This document shows, in pieces, positions 9,176 through 18,374 of a DNA stretch of 64,000 nt. The stretch is from Sulfuricurvum sp. 17-40-25 (GTDB lineage: Bacteria > Campylobacterota > Campylobacteria > Campylobacterales > Sulfurimonadaceae), in contig NCIJ01000002.1 of assembly GCA_002282015.1 (NCBI GenBank), forward strand, positions 1 through 64,000. Direction: 5' to 3'. The notes under the pieces are model-generated. The model was not told the DNA's origin. It was given only the letters and a program-made list of their open reading frames with translations, and ran no database searches. The position numbers and the translations under genes are program-made. How positions within the stretch are numbered: the stretch's first letter is position 1; the number at the start of each line of letters is the position of its first letter.

Positions 9176-9763
9176 ATGAAAAGAATAAAAAATATTATGC
9201 TAATTGTTTTATTACTACTTACATCTACAGCTTTACACGCCCAGTCAGATTCGCAGGATACAGAATATCTGGATTTATTTGAGTATCAAGATCCTACTTT
9301 TATAGTAGGAAGTGCAGAGAAAGGACTTGAGATACATCGAGTAATGAGACCTTGCGGAAAAAACCATGGCTTTCTTCAGCCTTTAATTCCGGCCCAAGGT
9401 GTGACACTAGTAGGGGAGAGAGAAATGTTGCCGGCGCTGAATGATAAAGATACTTTGATTGTCGATATGCGTTTGGAAAATGAGTTTTTTGTTGAGACAA
9501 TTCCTACGGCGATAAGTGTTCCTTATTTGGATGTCGAATCTCATATGGAAGAATTAGGATGTCAAAGAAAAGACACCCAATGGGAATGTATAAACGGAAA
9601 AAAGCTTTATGCATTTTGCAATGGTCCAGTTTGTACAAAATCGCCCATAGGCATACGAAAACTAATCTCGTTGGGTTATCCTGCTGAAAAAATATTCTAT
9701 TATAGAGGTGGTATGTTGGTTTGGTCTGCGATTGGTTTAACGATGGTTAAAGGGGATTTTTAA
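9176..9763 (+). CDS. Exported rhodanese-like protein (195 aa)
   Basis: An N-terminal signal peptide (KRIKNIMLIVLLLLTSTALHA) suggests a periplasmic location. A single rhodanese domain follows, with the catalytic loop CNGPVC (first Cys as the likely persulfide carrier) and the closing YRGGMLVW motif. The frame opens at 9146, but ATG 9176 has AAAGGA at proper spacing and begins the signal peptide. Sulfur transfer or thiosulfate/cyanide chemistry is known for the family; the true role is unknown. It could fit sulfur oxidation in this kind of organism. Confidence 0.85.
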   Translation: MKRIKNIMLIVLLLLTSTALHAQSDSQDTEYLDLFEYQDPTFIVGSAEKGLEIHRVMRPCGKNHGFLQPLIPAQGVTLVGEREMLPALNDKDTLIVDMRLENEFFVETIPTAISVPYLDVESHMEELGCQRKDTQWECINGKKLYAFCNGPVCTKSPIGIRKLISLGYPAEKIFYYRGGMLVWSAIGLTMVKGDF

Positions 9764-9779
9764 ACTTTTTAACAAAACC

Positions 9780-10007
9780 TTGATAATTGATATGCAATTT
9801 GATAATTATGAAAATGGTAAAATAATTGCCACTAAACATAATAAGCAAAAATATGCCAAAGTTTGTAGGCTATTTATGGGATCGTATTTTCGCATTGCCA
9901 TGTGTAATTTAAAATACAAAACGGTTAAGTACACGAAAACTCACTACCAAAACGCCATGAGTGTAGAAGGCGCATTCGCAAATTTTAGAATTAGAGAAGA
10001 GGATTAG
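9780..10007 (+). CDS. Hypothetical small basic protein (about 75 aa)
   Basis: This is a short basic frame of no known family. It starts at TTG 9780 or, four codons later, ATG 9792; neither has a clear ribosome site. Its stop TAG abuts the ATG of exodeoxyribonuclease III, and the frame lies 16 bp after the rhodanese gene, so it is placed like an operon member. The repeated Lys/Tyr pattern (KHNKQKYAKV, KYKTVKYTKTHY) suggests nucleic-acid contact, as a guess. Confidence 0.45.
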   Translation: MIIDMQFDNYENGKIIATKHNKQKYAKVCRLFMGSYFRIAMCNLKYKTVKYTKTHYQNAMSVEGAFANFRIREED

Positions 10008-10784
10008 ATGGCACAATCAATAGAGATAATATCGTGGAATGTGAATGGTATTCGAGCAGTAGCTGAAAAAGGAGCATTTGATTGGCTAGAAGAGCGCAAG
10101 CCAGATATTCTTTGCTTACAAGAGATCAAAGCTTTACCGGAACAAATGCCTGAGAACCTATTTTCAAACCGCTATCCTATAGTCACCATTAACAGTGCCG
10201 TCAAAAAAGGATACTCCGGAACCCTAATCGCAAGTGCCCTTGAGCCACTGCATTCTGATATCCGAGCGGATATTGATACCATGAGTGAAGGGCGTATTGT
10301 TGAAAATCACTATGGGGATATTGCTCTTTTCAACGTTTATTTTCCAAATGGGCAAAAGGATGAAGAACGCCTTGCCTACAAGCTAGAATTTTATGACCGT
10401 TTTTTAGATTACTGCCAAGAGCTCCGCAGTAAAGGTAAAAAAATCGTTATTTGTGGTGATGTCAACACGGCACACCGTCCAATAGATCTCAAAAATCCAA
10501 AATCGAACGAAAAGACATCAGGATTTTTACCAATAGAGAGAGAATGGATCGATAAACTCTTAGCGCACGGATACATTGACACTTTTAGACATATCCATGG
10601 AGATAAAGAAAATGAATACAGCTGGTGGTCGTACCGTTTCAGTGCACGATCTAAAAATGTTGGATGGAGAATCGATTACTTTTTTATCTCCGATGATCTG
10701 AGTGAATCACTGGAAGACGCATTCATATTGCAGGATGTTTTAGGATCGGATCATTGCCCTGTTGGTATTCGTCTGAAGATTTAA
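10008..10784 (+). CDS. xth: Exodeoxyribonuclease III / AP endonuclease (258 aa)
   Basis: This is a base-excision repair nuclease of the ExoIII/APE1 family. The catalytic motifs are in order: SWNVNGIRA, LCLQEIKA (metal Glu), VYFPNG, GDVNTAH (Asp/Asn), a WWSYR-x-SARSKNVGWRIDYFF segment, and the terminal GSDHCPV with the catalytic His. The length is normal. GAGG precedes the ATG, inside the end of the upstream small frame. The last gene before rnpB. Confidence 0.95.
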   Translation: MAQSIEIISWNVNGIRAVAEKGAFDWLEERKPDILCLQEIKALPEQMPENLFSNRYPIVTINSAVKKGYSGTLIASALEPLHSDIRADIDTMSEGRIVENHYGDIALFNVYFPNGQKDEERLAYKLEFYDRFLDYCQELRSKGKKIVICGDVNTAHRPIDLKNPKSNEKTSGFLPIEREWIDKLLAHGYIDTFRHIHGDKENEYSWWSYRFSARSKNVGWRIDYFFISDDLSESLEDAFILQDVLGSDHCPVGIRLKI

Positions 10785-10804
10785 TATATTAATTATATAT
10801 CCTA

Positions 10805-10810
10805 TATAAT
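10805..10810 (+). promoter_or_regulatory. -10 box of rnpB
   Basis: A perfect TATAAT ends six bases before the first base of the P1 helix of the RNase P RNA, the spacing expected for transcription starting at the mature 5' end. No good -35 is seen, as is usual in Campylobacterota. Confidence 0.6.
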
Positions 10811-10814
10811 GCGA

Positions 10815-11148
10815 CAGGTACACAGGTGATAGCTTGGGCATTGCGCTCAAGAGGAAAGTCCGGGCTGCTGTAGGACACGGTTCCATCTAACGGATGGCCA
10901 TGGTAACATGAGGGACAGTGCAACAGAGAGTAGACCGCCTTCTATTTTTATAGTAGGTGAGGGTGAAACGGTGGGGTAAGAGCCCACCAGTCTTGTAGGC
11001 AACTATAAGAGCTATGTAAACCCAACCGCGCAGCAAGAAACAGATGGTTAGCGTCCTACATCGCTATTGTTTCGCTAGAGGCTCACAGTGATGTGAGCAG
11101 TAGATTAATTATCACTAATCCAGAACCCGGCTTATTGTGTGCCTAACT
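10815..11148 (+). ncRNA. rnpB: RNase P RNA (class A)
   Basis: This is the catalytic RNA of tRNA 5' maturation. Conserved blocks appear in order: GAGGAAAGTCCGGGCT near the 5' end, CAGAGAGTAGACCGCC, GGTGAGGGTGAAACGGTGGG followed by TAAGAGCCCACC, and the 3' block with AGATTAATTATC and CCAGAACCCGGCTTA. The P1 helix closes perfectly: AGGTACACA (10816-10824) pairs with TGTGTGCCT (11136-11144). Ends are set from P1 and are approximate by a few bases. Confidence 0.96.
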
Positions 11149-11181
11149 CGTTAAACCGCCTATTTTTCTTATTAGACTTGA

Positions 11182-12516
11182 TTATTCTCTTAATACATGT
11201 CTAATACTGATATATTCTACAATAATATTTTTATCATTTACAATAGGATAGATATACGTATCTACAATGTAATCAGTCCCATCTTTTCTTTTATTGGTTA
11301 TTATCCCATGCCACATTTTTTTTGATTTTATTGTTGACCATAATTCTTTAAAAGTCTCAGAATTCATCACAGGATTTCTAAGAATACTATGTGGTTGTCC
11401 CACTAATTCTTTTTCACTGTAACCAGAGATATTAACAAACTTGGAGTTAATAAATGTAATTACTCCATCTATATCTGTTTTTGAGACTATACTACTGTCA
11501 TTTACTGCATGATAGTATTGGTTAAGTATTAAATTTGAGCGGATAAGGTTGTCACGACTGCTTTTAGCATTAGATAATGTTTCACTACTCGAAAGAATTA
11601 TTTTTTCATCTAAGCCATTTTTGACGATATTTCTACCACTTTCTTTGGCTTCATATAGCAGTAGATCAGCTTGTTTAATTAAACTATCGAAAGAATCTTC
11701 ATCTTTATGGACTACAACGCCAAAGCTTGAAGTGATTGCTAATTTTTTTGAACTATGTAAACTATTTTGTATATTGAGACGAATTTTTTCTGCAACTTCT
11801 GTTGCAGTGTTCAAATCGCTATTTGGCAGCATAATTAAAAATTCTTCACCACCAAAGCGAATAAACTTATCTGTACTACGAATAGTTTCTTTTATAGTAT
11901 TTGATAAAGAGATTATAACTTCATCTCCAATATCGTGCCCATACGTATCATTCACCATCTTGAAGTGATCAATATCAAGCATAATTAGTGAAAACTTTTC
12001 TCCATAAGCCACATACCTAGAGGATAGGTTAATATAATTATCTTCTGCACCGTATCTATTTAAAGCTCCAGTTAATGGATCTATGATATTAGTATTATTT
12101 GATTGGTATAGTTCATCCGTTAATGTAGTCATTTTTTTTGATTGAAGCATATGATAACGACATAACTGTTTTAACTGATTATGCCAATTTATATGACTAT
12201 AAATAGCTATGACATTATAATCTGATACTTTTGACGATAACACTTCATTATCAGCCAAATCTGAAATAATAACAATAGGTGTATCATCATTTTCTATATC
12301 AGAACTTAACATTTCTAAAAAATTTAATAAATCTTCTTCGTTAGAATGAGTGCTTATAGATAGAGTTATTATATCTACAGAGGTTTCTAAGAGATTTTCT
12401 AATCCATCTCTAAAATCTGTTGCATGTATTGGAACTATTTCTAGCTCATTACATATGGAATTTATTTTGTTATTTATTTCTGATGATTTACTAATATTCA
12501 ATAATTTATATTTCAT
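11182..12516 (-). CDS. Diguanylate cyclase: receiver-like, GGDEF, PAS (444 aa)
   Basis: Residues 1-120 look like a degenerate receiver fold, residues 140-305 a GGDEF domain with an intact RFGGEEF signature (220-226) and DPLTGALNR at its start, and residues 325-444 a PAS domain (FINSKFVNISGYSEKELVG). The order is unusual because the PAS sensor follows the cyclase. The intact signature predicts c-di-GMP synthesis. AAGG lies ten bases upstream of the start. It converges with rnpB and is followed upstream by a small unrelated gene. Confidence 0.88.
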   Translation of the reverse strand: MKYKLLNISKSSEINNKINSICNELEIVPIHATDFRDGLENLLETSVDIITLSISTHSNEEDLLNFLEMLSSDIENDDTPIVIISDLADNEVLSSKVSDYNVIAIYSHINWHNQLKQLCRYHMLQSKKMTTLTDELYQSNNTNIIDPLTGALNRYGAEDNYINLSSRYVAYGEKFSLIMLDIDHFKMVNDTYGHDIGDEVIISLSNTIKETIRSTDKFIRFGGEEFLIMLPNSDLNTATEVAEKIRLNIQNSLHSSKKLAITSSFGVVVHKDEDSFDSLIKQADLLLYEAKESGRNIVKNGLDEKIILSSSETLSNAKSSRDNLIRSNLILNQYYHAVNDSSIVSKTDIDGVITFINSKFVNISGYSEKELVGQPHSILRNPVMNSETFKELWSTIKSKKMWHGIITNKRKDGTDYIVDTYIYPIVNDKNIIVEYISIRHVLRE

Positions 12517-12582
12517 ATCGTGCCTTGTAAAAAGAATGCTGTAGTACTCATAGATATTGTATACCGAACTTTATATAACAGC

Positions 12583-12792
12583 CTATTTAATTGCTTTACG
12601 TCTCCATACAGTATAGGTTGAATAAGATGGATTTCCATCAACCATTTTGTCATAGGCATGTTTATAACTGCAGTTATGCTTTTCTTTATACATGTTAAGC
12701 ACCTCTACTACCATATCTTTATCTGCTTGTTTATACGTACCTCTCAATGACTTCACTAGGTTTATCATTTCCATATGCATACTCATGTCCAT
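12583..12792 (-). CDS. Hypothetical small protein (69 aa)
   Basis: I do not recognise this small protein. It is Met-rich at the N-terminus and basic at the C-terminus (VWRRKAIK), with a Lys/His-rich centre. AAGGA with a 5-base spacer precedes the ATG, which supports translation. It lies 66 bp upstream of the GGDEF-PAS gene on the same strand. A 230-bp AT-rich gap separates it from the divergent NifU-like gene. Confidence 0.55.
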   Translation of the reverse strand: MDMSMHMEMINLVKSLRGTYKQADKDMVVEVLNMYKEKHNCSYKHAYDKMVDGNPSYSTYTVWRRKAIK

Positions 12793-13023
12793 TAATATCC
12801 TTTTTTCTAGAAGTCTACATAAATGTTAATTAATACCTTTAAATATAATCCTAAAACGTGTTTTCTCTGGCTGAATCATGAAATTTTACATTTATAAATT
12901 GTTTAGCTTATTGATAAGGCATGTGAATATCACTAATGATGTAATGAAAAGAAACTGCTTTGTTTATACTGTATAATTTTATAAATAATTTAGAGATAAT
13001 TGAATCTAAAAAAGAAGGATATT

Positions 13024-13305
13024 ATGATGGAAAACAGTGAAGTAGCTTTTGATACTATGAGTATAGTCCAAAAAATAAATGCGATCGATAAAATTATAGA
13101 TGACAAAATTAGAGCATATTTACAAGCAGATGGTGGAGATTTGGATTTTATTGAGCTTAAAGAGACTAATGGATTGACTGATATTTATATTTCCTATGTC
13201 GGGGCTTGTGGTTCATGTGAGAGCTCAGGCGGTACACTGGCATCCATACAAAGAATTTTGAATGGACAGCTAGAAACAAACAACATAAGAGTTTATGTAA
13301 TCTAA
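13024..13305 (+). CDS. NifU C-terminal-domain Fe-S scaffold (93 aa)
   Basis: This is a single NifU-like domain that carries or transfers Fe-S clusters through a CxxC motif, visible as ACGSCESSGGT (about residues 61-71 from this start). LQADGGDLDFIEL is the usual opening of the domain. An earlier TTG start is open at 13000, but ATG 13024 follows AAGGA at good spacing. The truncated IspE-like gene follows 23 bp later on the same strand. Confidence 0.9.
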   Translation: MMENSEVAFDTMSIVQKINAIDKIIDDKIRAYLQADGGDLDFIELKETNGLTDIYISYVGACGSCESSGGTLASIQRILNGQLETNNIRVYVI

Positions 13306-13328
13306 TCAACAATAACAAGGTCTTACAG

Positions 13329-13856
13329 ATGGGTGGCTTCGAGGGTGGAGATGAAGGTGGATTTTGGGATATTGATATTCTACCCAGCTTAATACATCAA
13401 CAAAATGCATCTAAGCCAGTGGATAAAGCAAAATTCTATATAGAGAAAAGTGACATAGGATACAGTACCAAAGCCCATGTAAAAGCTAAGACTACTGGAC
13501 ATGATGGTTCTACTTATGTAGAAGATCTGTACGACACTATAAGTTTTGTACCGTGTAAATGTAACGCTTTTACTATTGAGGGATGTGATGATATTCCACT
13601 GGAATCCAATACTATCTACAAAGCTTTTAATGCACTCAATGATTTTACGAATGAGCCTGATATTTTAGACTTCTTTTTTGAACATAAGGTTATAGTGACT
13701 AAACGTATACCTGTTTTAGCTGGTTATGGAGGAGCATCATCCGATGCTGCGAGCTTTATACATTTGGTGAAAGAGGTCTGTAACCTCATTTTAACTAGGG
13801 ATGAACTTGATAGGATTGCAAGAATAGTAGGTCCAAAGGTCCCTTCTTTTATCTAG
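13329..13856 (+). pseudogene. Truncated IspE-like GHMP kinase (175 aa)
   Basis: From about residue 45 on the sequence follows the N-terminal half of Campylobacterota IspE (CDP-methylerythritol kinase): LYDTISFVP, ESNTIYKAFNAL, then the GHMP ATP-binding loop IPVLAGYGGASSDAA. It stops at VPSFI, the place where full IspE continues for another 90-120 residues, so the C-terminal GHMP lobe is missing. The first 40 residues (GGFEGGDEGGFW) are unlike IspE, and the lysine expected near AKVN is gone. I call it a decayed paralogue, though a repurposed half-protein cannot be excluded. AAGG lies ten bases upstream of the ATG. Confidence 0.65.
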
Positions 13857-13861
13857 GACTT

Positions 13862-14509
13862 TTATTCCCGTTCAAACATATCTAACACTTTTTTTAAGAG
13901 AGAAATTTTATCCTCTCCTTTATCGGGACAAAAGTCCAGACGAATGTTTAGTCCATATTTTTGACATGCATCTGCAAAGTACGCTGTTTCATCTTCCATA
14001 CCAGAACCTGCATTGTCACATACATAAAAAATTGGAAAACTATCCGTTGAGTTTAAAAAACGGGTTAGATCGTTTTCTTTGAGGGTGTCTGGCTGATTAC
14101 TATCTACTAGTTTAATACGAGGAGAATGGGCATAAACAGCATTTGCTTTGCATAAAATACCGTGTAAAATAGCCCCATATCCCCCTATAGAATTTCCGTA
14201 CAAATAAATATCATCTTCACATTCATACTCTTCGGAAATTTGTTGTATAAGCTTTTGCAGGAGATCTTTAACAAAAAAATCTCCCTTTTCACCTAACCAG
14301 CAAGAACTTCTGTTTACATCTCCAAAGTTGTCTAAGGGTGTCAAAATATTCCACATCTTATACTCAAAGTGCAATGCATCCGTTTTGTCTTCGCCATGTA
14401 AAATAACCACCAATGGTATGAAATTTGATATTACCGCCGCAGGGGTAAAGCGATAAAACAACTTTCGATTATTCTCATCTTCGATATATAAAAGATCAGC
14501 ATTGTCCAT
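13862..14509 (-). CDS. Alpha/beta-hydrolase-fold protein (215 aa)
   Basis: The nucleophile elbow GNSIGGYGA and an early strand VVILHGEDK identify an alpha/beta hydrolase, similar in pattern to the Asp2-like group. A late acid/His pair is not clear, so activity is uncertain. The longest frame begins at 14575 inside the upstream gene; ATG 14509 lies seven bases after that gene's stop with AGAG upstream, and I prefer it. It forms a tight pair with the 97-aa protein upstream. The substrate is unknown. Confidence 0.65.
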   Translation of the reverse strand: MDNADLLYIEDENNRKLFYRFTPAAVISNFIPLVVILHGEDKTDALHFEYKMWNILTPLDNFGDVNRSSCWLGEKGDFFVKDLLQKLIQQISEEYECEDDIYLYGNSIGGYGAILHGILCKANAVYAHSPRIKLVDSNQPDTLKENDLTRFLNSTDSFPIFYVCDNAGSGMEDETAYFADACQKYGLNIRLDFCPDKGEDKISLLKKVLDMFERE

Positions 14510-14516
14510 ACTTGAT

Positions 14517-14810
14517 TTACTCTGTTTCCAGTGGTATATATAATTGGTACATTTCCCACCAATGGGCAAGCTCACGGGCCTCTTGTGAATCTGTATTCTT
14601 TACTATCTTGGTAAAAGTATCACTGTCTAAGTCTTTAAGTACTTGTGATAGATCTGCAACACAATCTACAATACAATCATATTCCTCAGAACCATCAGAA
14701 TCTCTACACTCTAAAATACTTTCTGGAACTTCTTTACCTTGTGCTGTTAGTACATAAGCATAGAGCTTACAGGTTTTACGTAGTTGCATTTCTTTGTTAG
14801 CGTTACCCAT
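14517..14810 (-). CDS. Hypothetical protein paired with hydrolase (97 aa)
   Basis: I do not recognise this protein. It is a short, mostly helical, acidic protein with three cysteines in the first half (two in a CIVDC pattern, about residues 46-50). AAGGA lies eight bases upstream of the ATG. It ends seven bases before the preferred start of the hydrolase-fold gene, so the two are likely translated together. Confidence 0.6.
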   Translation of the reverse strand: MGNANKEMQLRKTCKLYAYVLTAQGKEVPESILECRDSDGSEEYDCIVDCVADLSQVLKDLDSDTFTKIVKNTDSQEARELAHWWEMYQLYIPLETE

Positions 14811-14901
14811 GGTCTAGTTTCCTTTTTAAAAATAATGTATGTTCTATTTTTTGTTACTATACTTTATTTAGTGTAAAATTGAAATACGATCTCGTGTGTA
14901 G

Positions 14902-16413
14902 CTATTTCTTCTTATGACCCCACAAGCTATGAGGCATGTGCCAAAAAGATTCATGTGGCTTTCCTTCATGAACATCTCTATAATATTGGGCATCGTGTTT
15001 ATGAATTTCATCACGAATTCGATTAACCGATTTCTTTTGTGCTTCGATCGGTTTTGGCAAGATACAGCACTCACCATCGGTTAACTCACCATTAAATCGG
15101 TCTTCATCAAATGTTTTACCTAAATATTGAACAATGTAGCGTAAATCCCGTTCTGCATTACCCAAACAGCTAGTAGCACCAGGGGAGGGGGTCATGTTGA
15201 ATATAATGCCATCTCCTGTATTGATTGAGGCTTCACCCAGTATCAGCATTTCAGCATTTTTATCAATGACCTGTGGTCGCACACCGCCAAATCCTGTTGC
15301 GTATTTAAGCTCTGAGAGTTTGAGTGATGGAACAATTTTTTGAGCATCATGCAAAAAGAGTCTTTTATTAATATATGGGACTTCAAATAGAAAATTACGA
15401 AAAATATAATTACGTATATCCGAGTCTTTTAATAGCTTCCACAGTGCGGATATGACTCTGCCATCCAATTTCAGTGTTTTCCAAAAATCAAGATACGTAC
15501 CGCTTTTATAACGCTCTAACTTTGGTAGGACTAGGGCAGTAGGTCCAAAACGTGTATTACCCTCTGCAAGTACGTCAGGATCTCCATGCAGTGCAGCAAA
15601 CGGCAATTTAGAATTTTGAATCATATATACTTTACCATTAAGCATTTTTTGGTTTGTTATGTAAAAACTTCCCGCCATTGGCAAACAGGCATAATTAAGC
15701 CCGTGTCCCATTTGATGAGCTAAAAATAAACTGTGCGCACCGGCATCCACTACGACAAAGTCGGCATCATAGGAGGAATCAGCAGTAGTCACTGTATATC
15801 CTCTAGTAGCACTTTTTTCTATTTTCAATACTTGAGAATTTAAAAAAAGTTCTACGGAAGTATTAGGTTCACGCATGGCATTTTCAATCAATGATTTTGA
15901 CATTTTTCCATAATCTACCGTTGTCCATTGATCTTTTGCGCCAATTCCAACGATATTTTCAGGGCGTTCATTTCCATTAGTGTCATAGACGACCCGTGGT
16001 TCTAGCTCTTTTAGTTTTTCTTTATCCCAGACTTCTAAATACGGGAAAAGTTGGGAAAACTCTTCATAGCGGTCCAATAAAAACTCAACCTCTTCATCCC
16101 CTACACCTAATGCCATTTTCTGATGAGAAAAGATGATTTCATTTTGATACCCATGTGCCAAACAGTATTTCTCAACCATTTTTGCAGTACGTTTTGTAAT
16201 AGCGGCTTTTGGAAGCGTATAGTTGGTTTCGATATCGCCTACGTGAATGGTTTGAGAGTTACTCGTACCCTTGGAGTTTAGAGTTGCAATTGCCTCATAT
16301 TTTTCGACTATGGCTATTTTTTCGATGTTTGTATAGCGTGCTAACTCATACGCCAGTGCCGCACCAGATATACCGGCTCCAATAATTAAGACATCATAAT
16401 GGTGCTTTGTCAT
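14902..16413 (-). CDS. mqo: Malate:quinone oxidoreductase, epsilonproteobacterial type (503 aa)
   Basis: This is an FAD-dependent membrane-associated enzyme that oxidises malate to oxaloacetate and reduces quinone, replacing NAD malate dehydrogenase in the TCA cycle. The dinucleotide motif GAGISGAALAYELA lies at the N-terminus (about residues 12-25). NIVGIGAKDQWTTVDYG, FGPTALVLP and NMTPSPGATSCLGNAERD fit the Mqo family found in Helicobacter. The start at 16413 follows AAGGA; the longer frame at 16431 has no such site. It is divergent from citrate synthase, the next step for its product. Confidence 0.87.
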   Translation of the reverse strand: MTKHHYDVLIIGAGISGAALAYELARYTNIEKIAIVEKYEAIATLNSKGTSNSQTIHVGDIETNYTLPKAAITKRTAKMVEKYCLAHGYQNEIIFSHQKMALGVGDEEVEFLLDRYEEFSQLFPYLEVWDKEKLKELEPRVVYDTNGNERPENIVGIGAKDQWTTVDYGKMSKSLIENAMREPNTSVELFLNSQVLKIEKSATRGYTVTTADSSYDADFVVVDAGAHSLFLAHQMGHGLNYACLPMAGSFYITNQKMLNGKVYMIQNSKLPFAALHGDPDVLAEGNTRFGPTALVLPKLERYKSGTYLDFWKTLKLDGRVISALWKLLKDSDIRNYIFRNFLFEVPYINKRLFLHDAQKIVPSLKLSELKYATGFGGVRPQVIDKNAEMLILGEASINTGDGIIFNMTPSPGATSCLGNAERDLRYIVQYLGKTFDEDRFNGELTDGECCILPKPIEAQKKSVNRIRDEIHKHDAQYYRDVHEGKPHESFWHMPHSLWGHKKK

Positions 16414-16583
16414 TTTTTTCCTTATAATCAATCAAAAGTATTGTAAACAGAAAAAGATAGATTTAATGTTAATAAACAAATATTTACGCTTTTAATTTGC
16501 TTATTTTAATCGATTGCTTAAGGTAGATAATAATAATATCTACTTATCTTATCATTATTTAATAAATACAGGAGATATAGATT

Positions 16584-17852
16584 ATGAACACTGTTACATT
16601 AACTGACAATCGTACCGGTAAAAGTTATGAACTTCCAATTTTAAGTCCAACTCTAGGGCCTGATGTCATTGATGTTAGAGCTTTATATAAAGAAACCGGT
16701 ATGTTTACCTATGATCCTGGATTTACCTCTACAGCTAGCTGCAGTTCGAGTATCACCTACATCGATGGTGACAAAGGTCAGTTACTGTATCGTGGATATG
16801 ACATTTCTGACTTGGCAAACAAAAAAACCTACATCGACGTATGTCACTTACTTCTTACTGGAAAACTTCCCTGTGAAAGAGAACGTGCCGCATTGGATAT
16901 GGAGCTTCGCAAACGTGCGTTCATACACGAGGGGCTAAAAGGGCTTATAAACTCTTTTCCGGATCGTGCACACCCTATGGCGATGATGTCATCAGCGGTT
17001 GCGGCACTTTCAACCTTTTATTTTGAACATCTGAATGTGCAGAGTGCCGAAGAGGCACAAGTAATGGCCAGACGAATTATTGCGAAGATACCAACACTGG
17101 CCGCTTTTACCTACAGACGCTCATTAGGAATTCCATATATTTATCCCGATATTGAGCGTTCATTCACGGAAAATTTTCTTTACATGATGCGCGCGTATCC
17201 GGGGGAAAACCTTGAAATACGAGATGTCGAAATACGTGCTTTGGATACGATATTTACCCTCCATGCAGACCATGAACAAAATGCTTCTACCTCTACGGTA
17301 CGTGGAGTCGCCTCTACAGGAGCACACCCTTATGCCGCAATGTCAGCAGGGATTGATGCATTATGGGGAAGAGCTCATGGTGGGGCTAATGAATCGGTTA
17401 TTGCACAATTAGAACTTATCGGGCATGTGGACAATGTAGATGCCTTTATCCAACGAGCTAAAGACCCTGAAGATGATTTCAAATTAATGGGATTCGGTCA
17501 TCGTGTGTACAAAAACTTTGATCCCCGTTCTCGAATATTAAAAAAGCTACTTGATGAACTCAAAGATGAGTTGGGCATTGATAGTAATCTCCTGACAATC
17601 GCCAGACGGGTTGAAGAGATTGCATTAACCGATGAGTATTTTATTCAGCGTAAACTTTATCCAAATATCGATTTTTATTCAGGACTTATATTAACGGCGT
17701 TAAAAATCCCGAAATCCATGTTTACTATTATTTTTGTTATAGGTCGAAGTGTTGGCTGGATTACCCAATGGATAGAGCTCAAAGATGATCCTGAAATGAA
17801 AATTGCGCGTCCTAGACAACGTTATACAGGAGATAGTAAAAAAACACTCTAA
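16584..17852 (+). CDS. gltA: Citrate synthase (422 aa)
   Basis: It condenses oxaloacetate and acetyl-CoA at TCA cycle entry. Signature segments are the GRAHGGANE loop with the catalytic His (about residue 263), FGHRVYKNFDPR (about 303-314) and the closing ARPRQRYTG. The N-terminus with ALYKETGMFTYDPGF fits the hexameric Gram-negative type that is inhibited by NADH. AGGAGA precedes the ATG. The divergent mqo gene and a shared 170-bp control region suggest joint regulation of malate to citrate conversion. Confidence 0.97.
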   Translation: MNTVTLTDNRTGKSYELPILSPTLGPDVIDVRALYKETGMFTYDPGFTSTASCSSSITYIDGDKGQLLYRGYDISDLANKKTYIDVCHLLLTGKLPCERERAALDMELRKRAFIHEGLKGLINSFPDRAHPMAMMSSAVAALSTFYFEHLNVQSAEEAQVMARRIIAKIPTLAAFTYRRSLGIPYIYPDIERSFTENFLYMMRAYPGENLEIRDVEIRALDTIFTLHADHEQNASTSTVRGVASTGAHPYAAMSAGIDALWGRAHGGANESVIAQLELIGHVDNVDAFIQRAKDPEDDFKLMGFGHRVYKNFDPRSRILKKLLDELKDELGIDSNLLTIARRVEEIALTDEYFIQRKLYPNIDFYSGLILTALKIPKSMFTIIFVIGRSVGWITQWIELKDDPEMKIARPRQRYTGDSKKTL

Positions 17853-17933
17853 TAATTAGACCTATAAAAACTCTCCATAGCTGTGTAATTGGATATAATA
17901 GTCTATATACAATAAATATTTGGGAGAGTTCTC

Positions 17934-18365
17934 ATGGAATGCGAATTTCCGACGATTAATGCAAATAATGAAGCGATTAAATCAATTTTATCCGAAGTAA
18001 AAACGATTGCAGTACTTGGTTTATCCCCTAATGCTACTAAAGACAGCTATCGTGTTGCACAATATTTACAAGCTGCAGGCTATAAAATAATCCCAGTTTA
18101 TCCAAAAGAGGATTTTATTTTAGGTGAAAAAGTGTTCCGTTCACTTGAAGAGATTCCTTTTGAAGTTGATATGGTTGATGTTTTTCGAAAACCTGATGCA
18201 CTTGATGCCATTGTTGATTCTTGTTTGGCACGTGGTGATGTTAAAGTGTTGTGGTCACAAATTGGAATTGTTAATAATAAAGCAGCTGCAATAGCTGAAA
18301 ATGCGGGTATGAAAGTTGTTCAAAGTCATTGTAGTATGGTAGAACACCGTCGTATATACGGATAA
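17934..18365 (+). CDS. CoA-binding domain protein (YccU-like, 143 aa)
   Basis: This is a small Rossmann-type CoA-binding protein. The hallmark AVLGLSPNATKDSYRVA near residues 27-43, IIPVYPKE and VVQSHCSMVEHRR near the end fit the family. Its exact role is unknown in any organism I can name with confidence. GGGAGAG precedes the ATG. It is the first gene of a tight run (9-11 bp gaps) with threonine dehydratase, a WD40 protein and a Ppx/GppA protein. Confidence 0.85.
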   Translation: MECEFPTINANNEAIKSILSEVKTIAVLGLSPNATKDSYRVAQYLQAAGYKIIPVYPKEDFILGEKVFRSLEEIPFEVDMVDVFRKPDALDAIVDSCLARGDVKVLWSQIGIVNNKAAAIAENAGMKVVQSHCSMVEHRRIYG

Positions 18366-18374
18366 AGGGAAACA

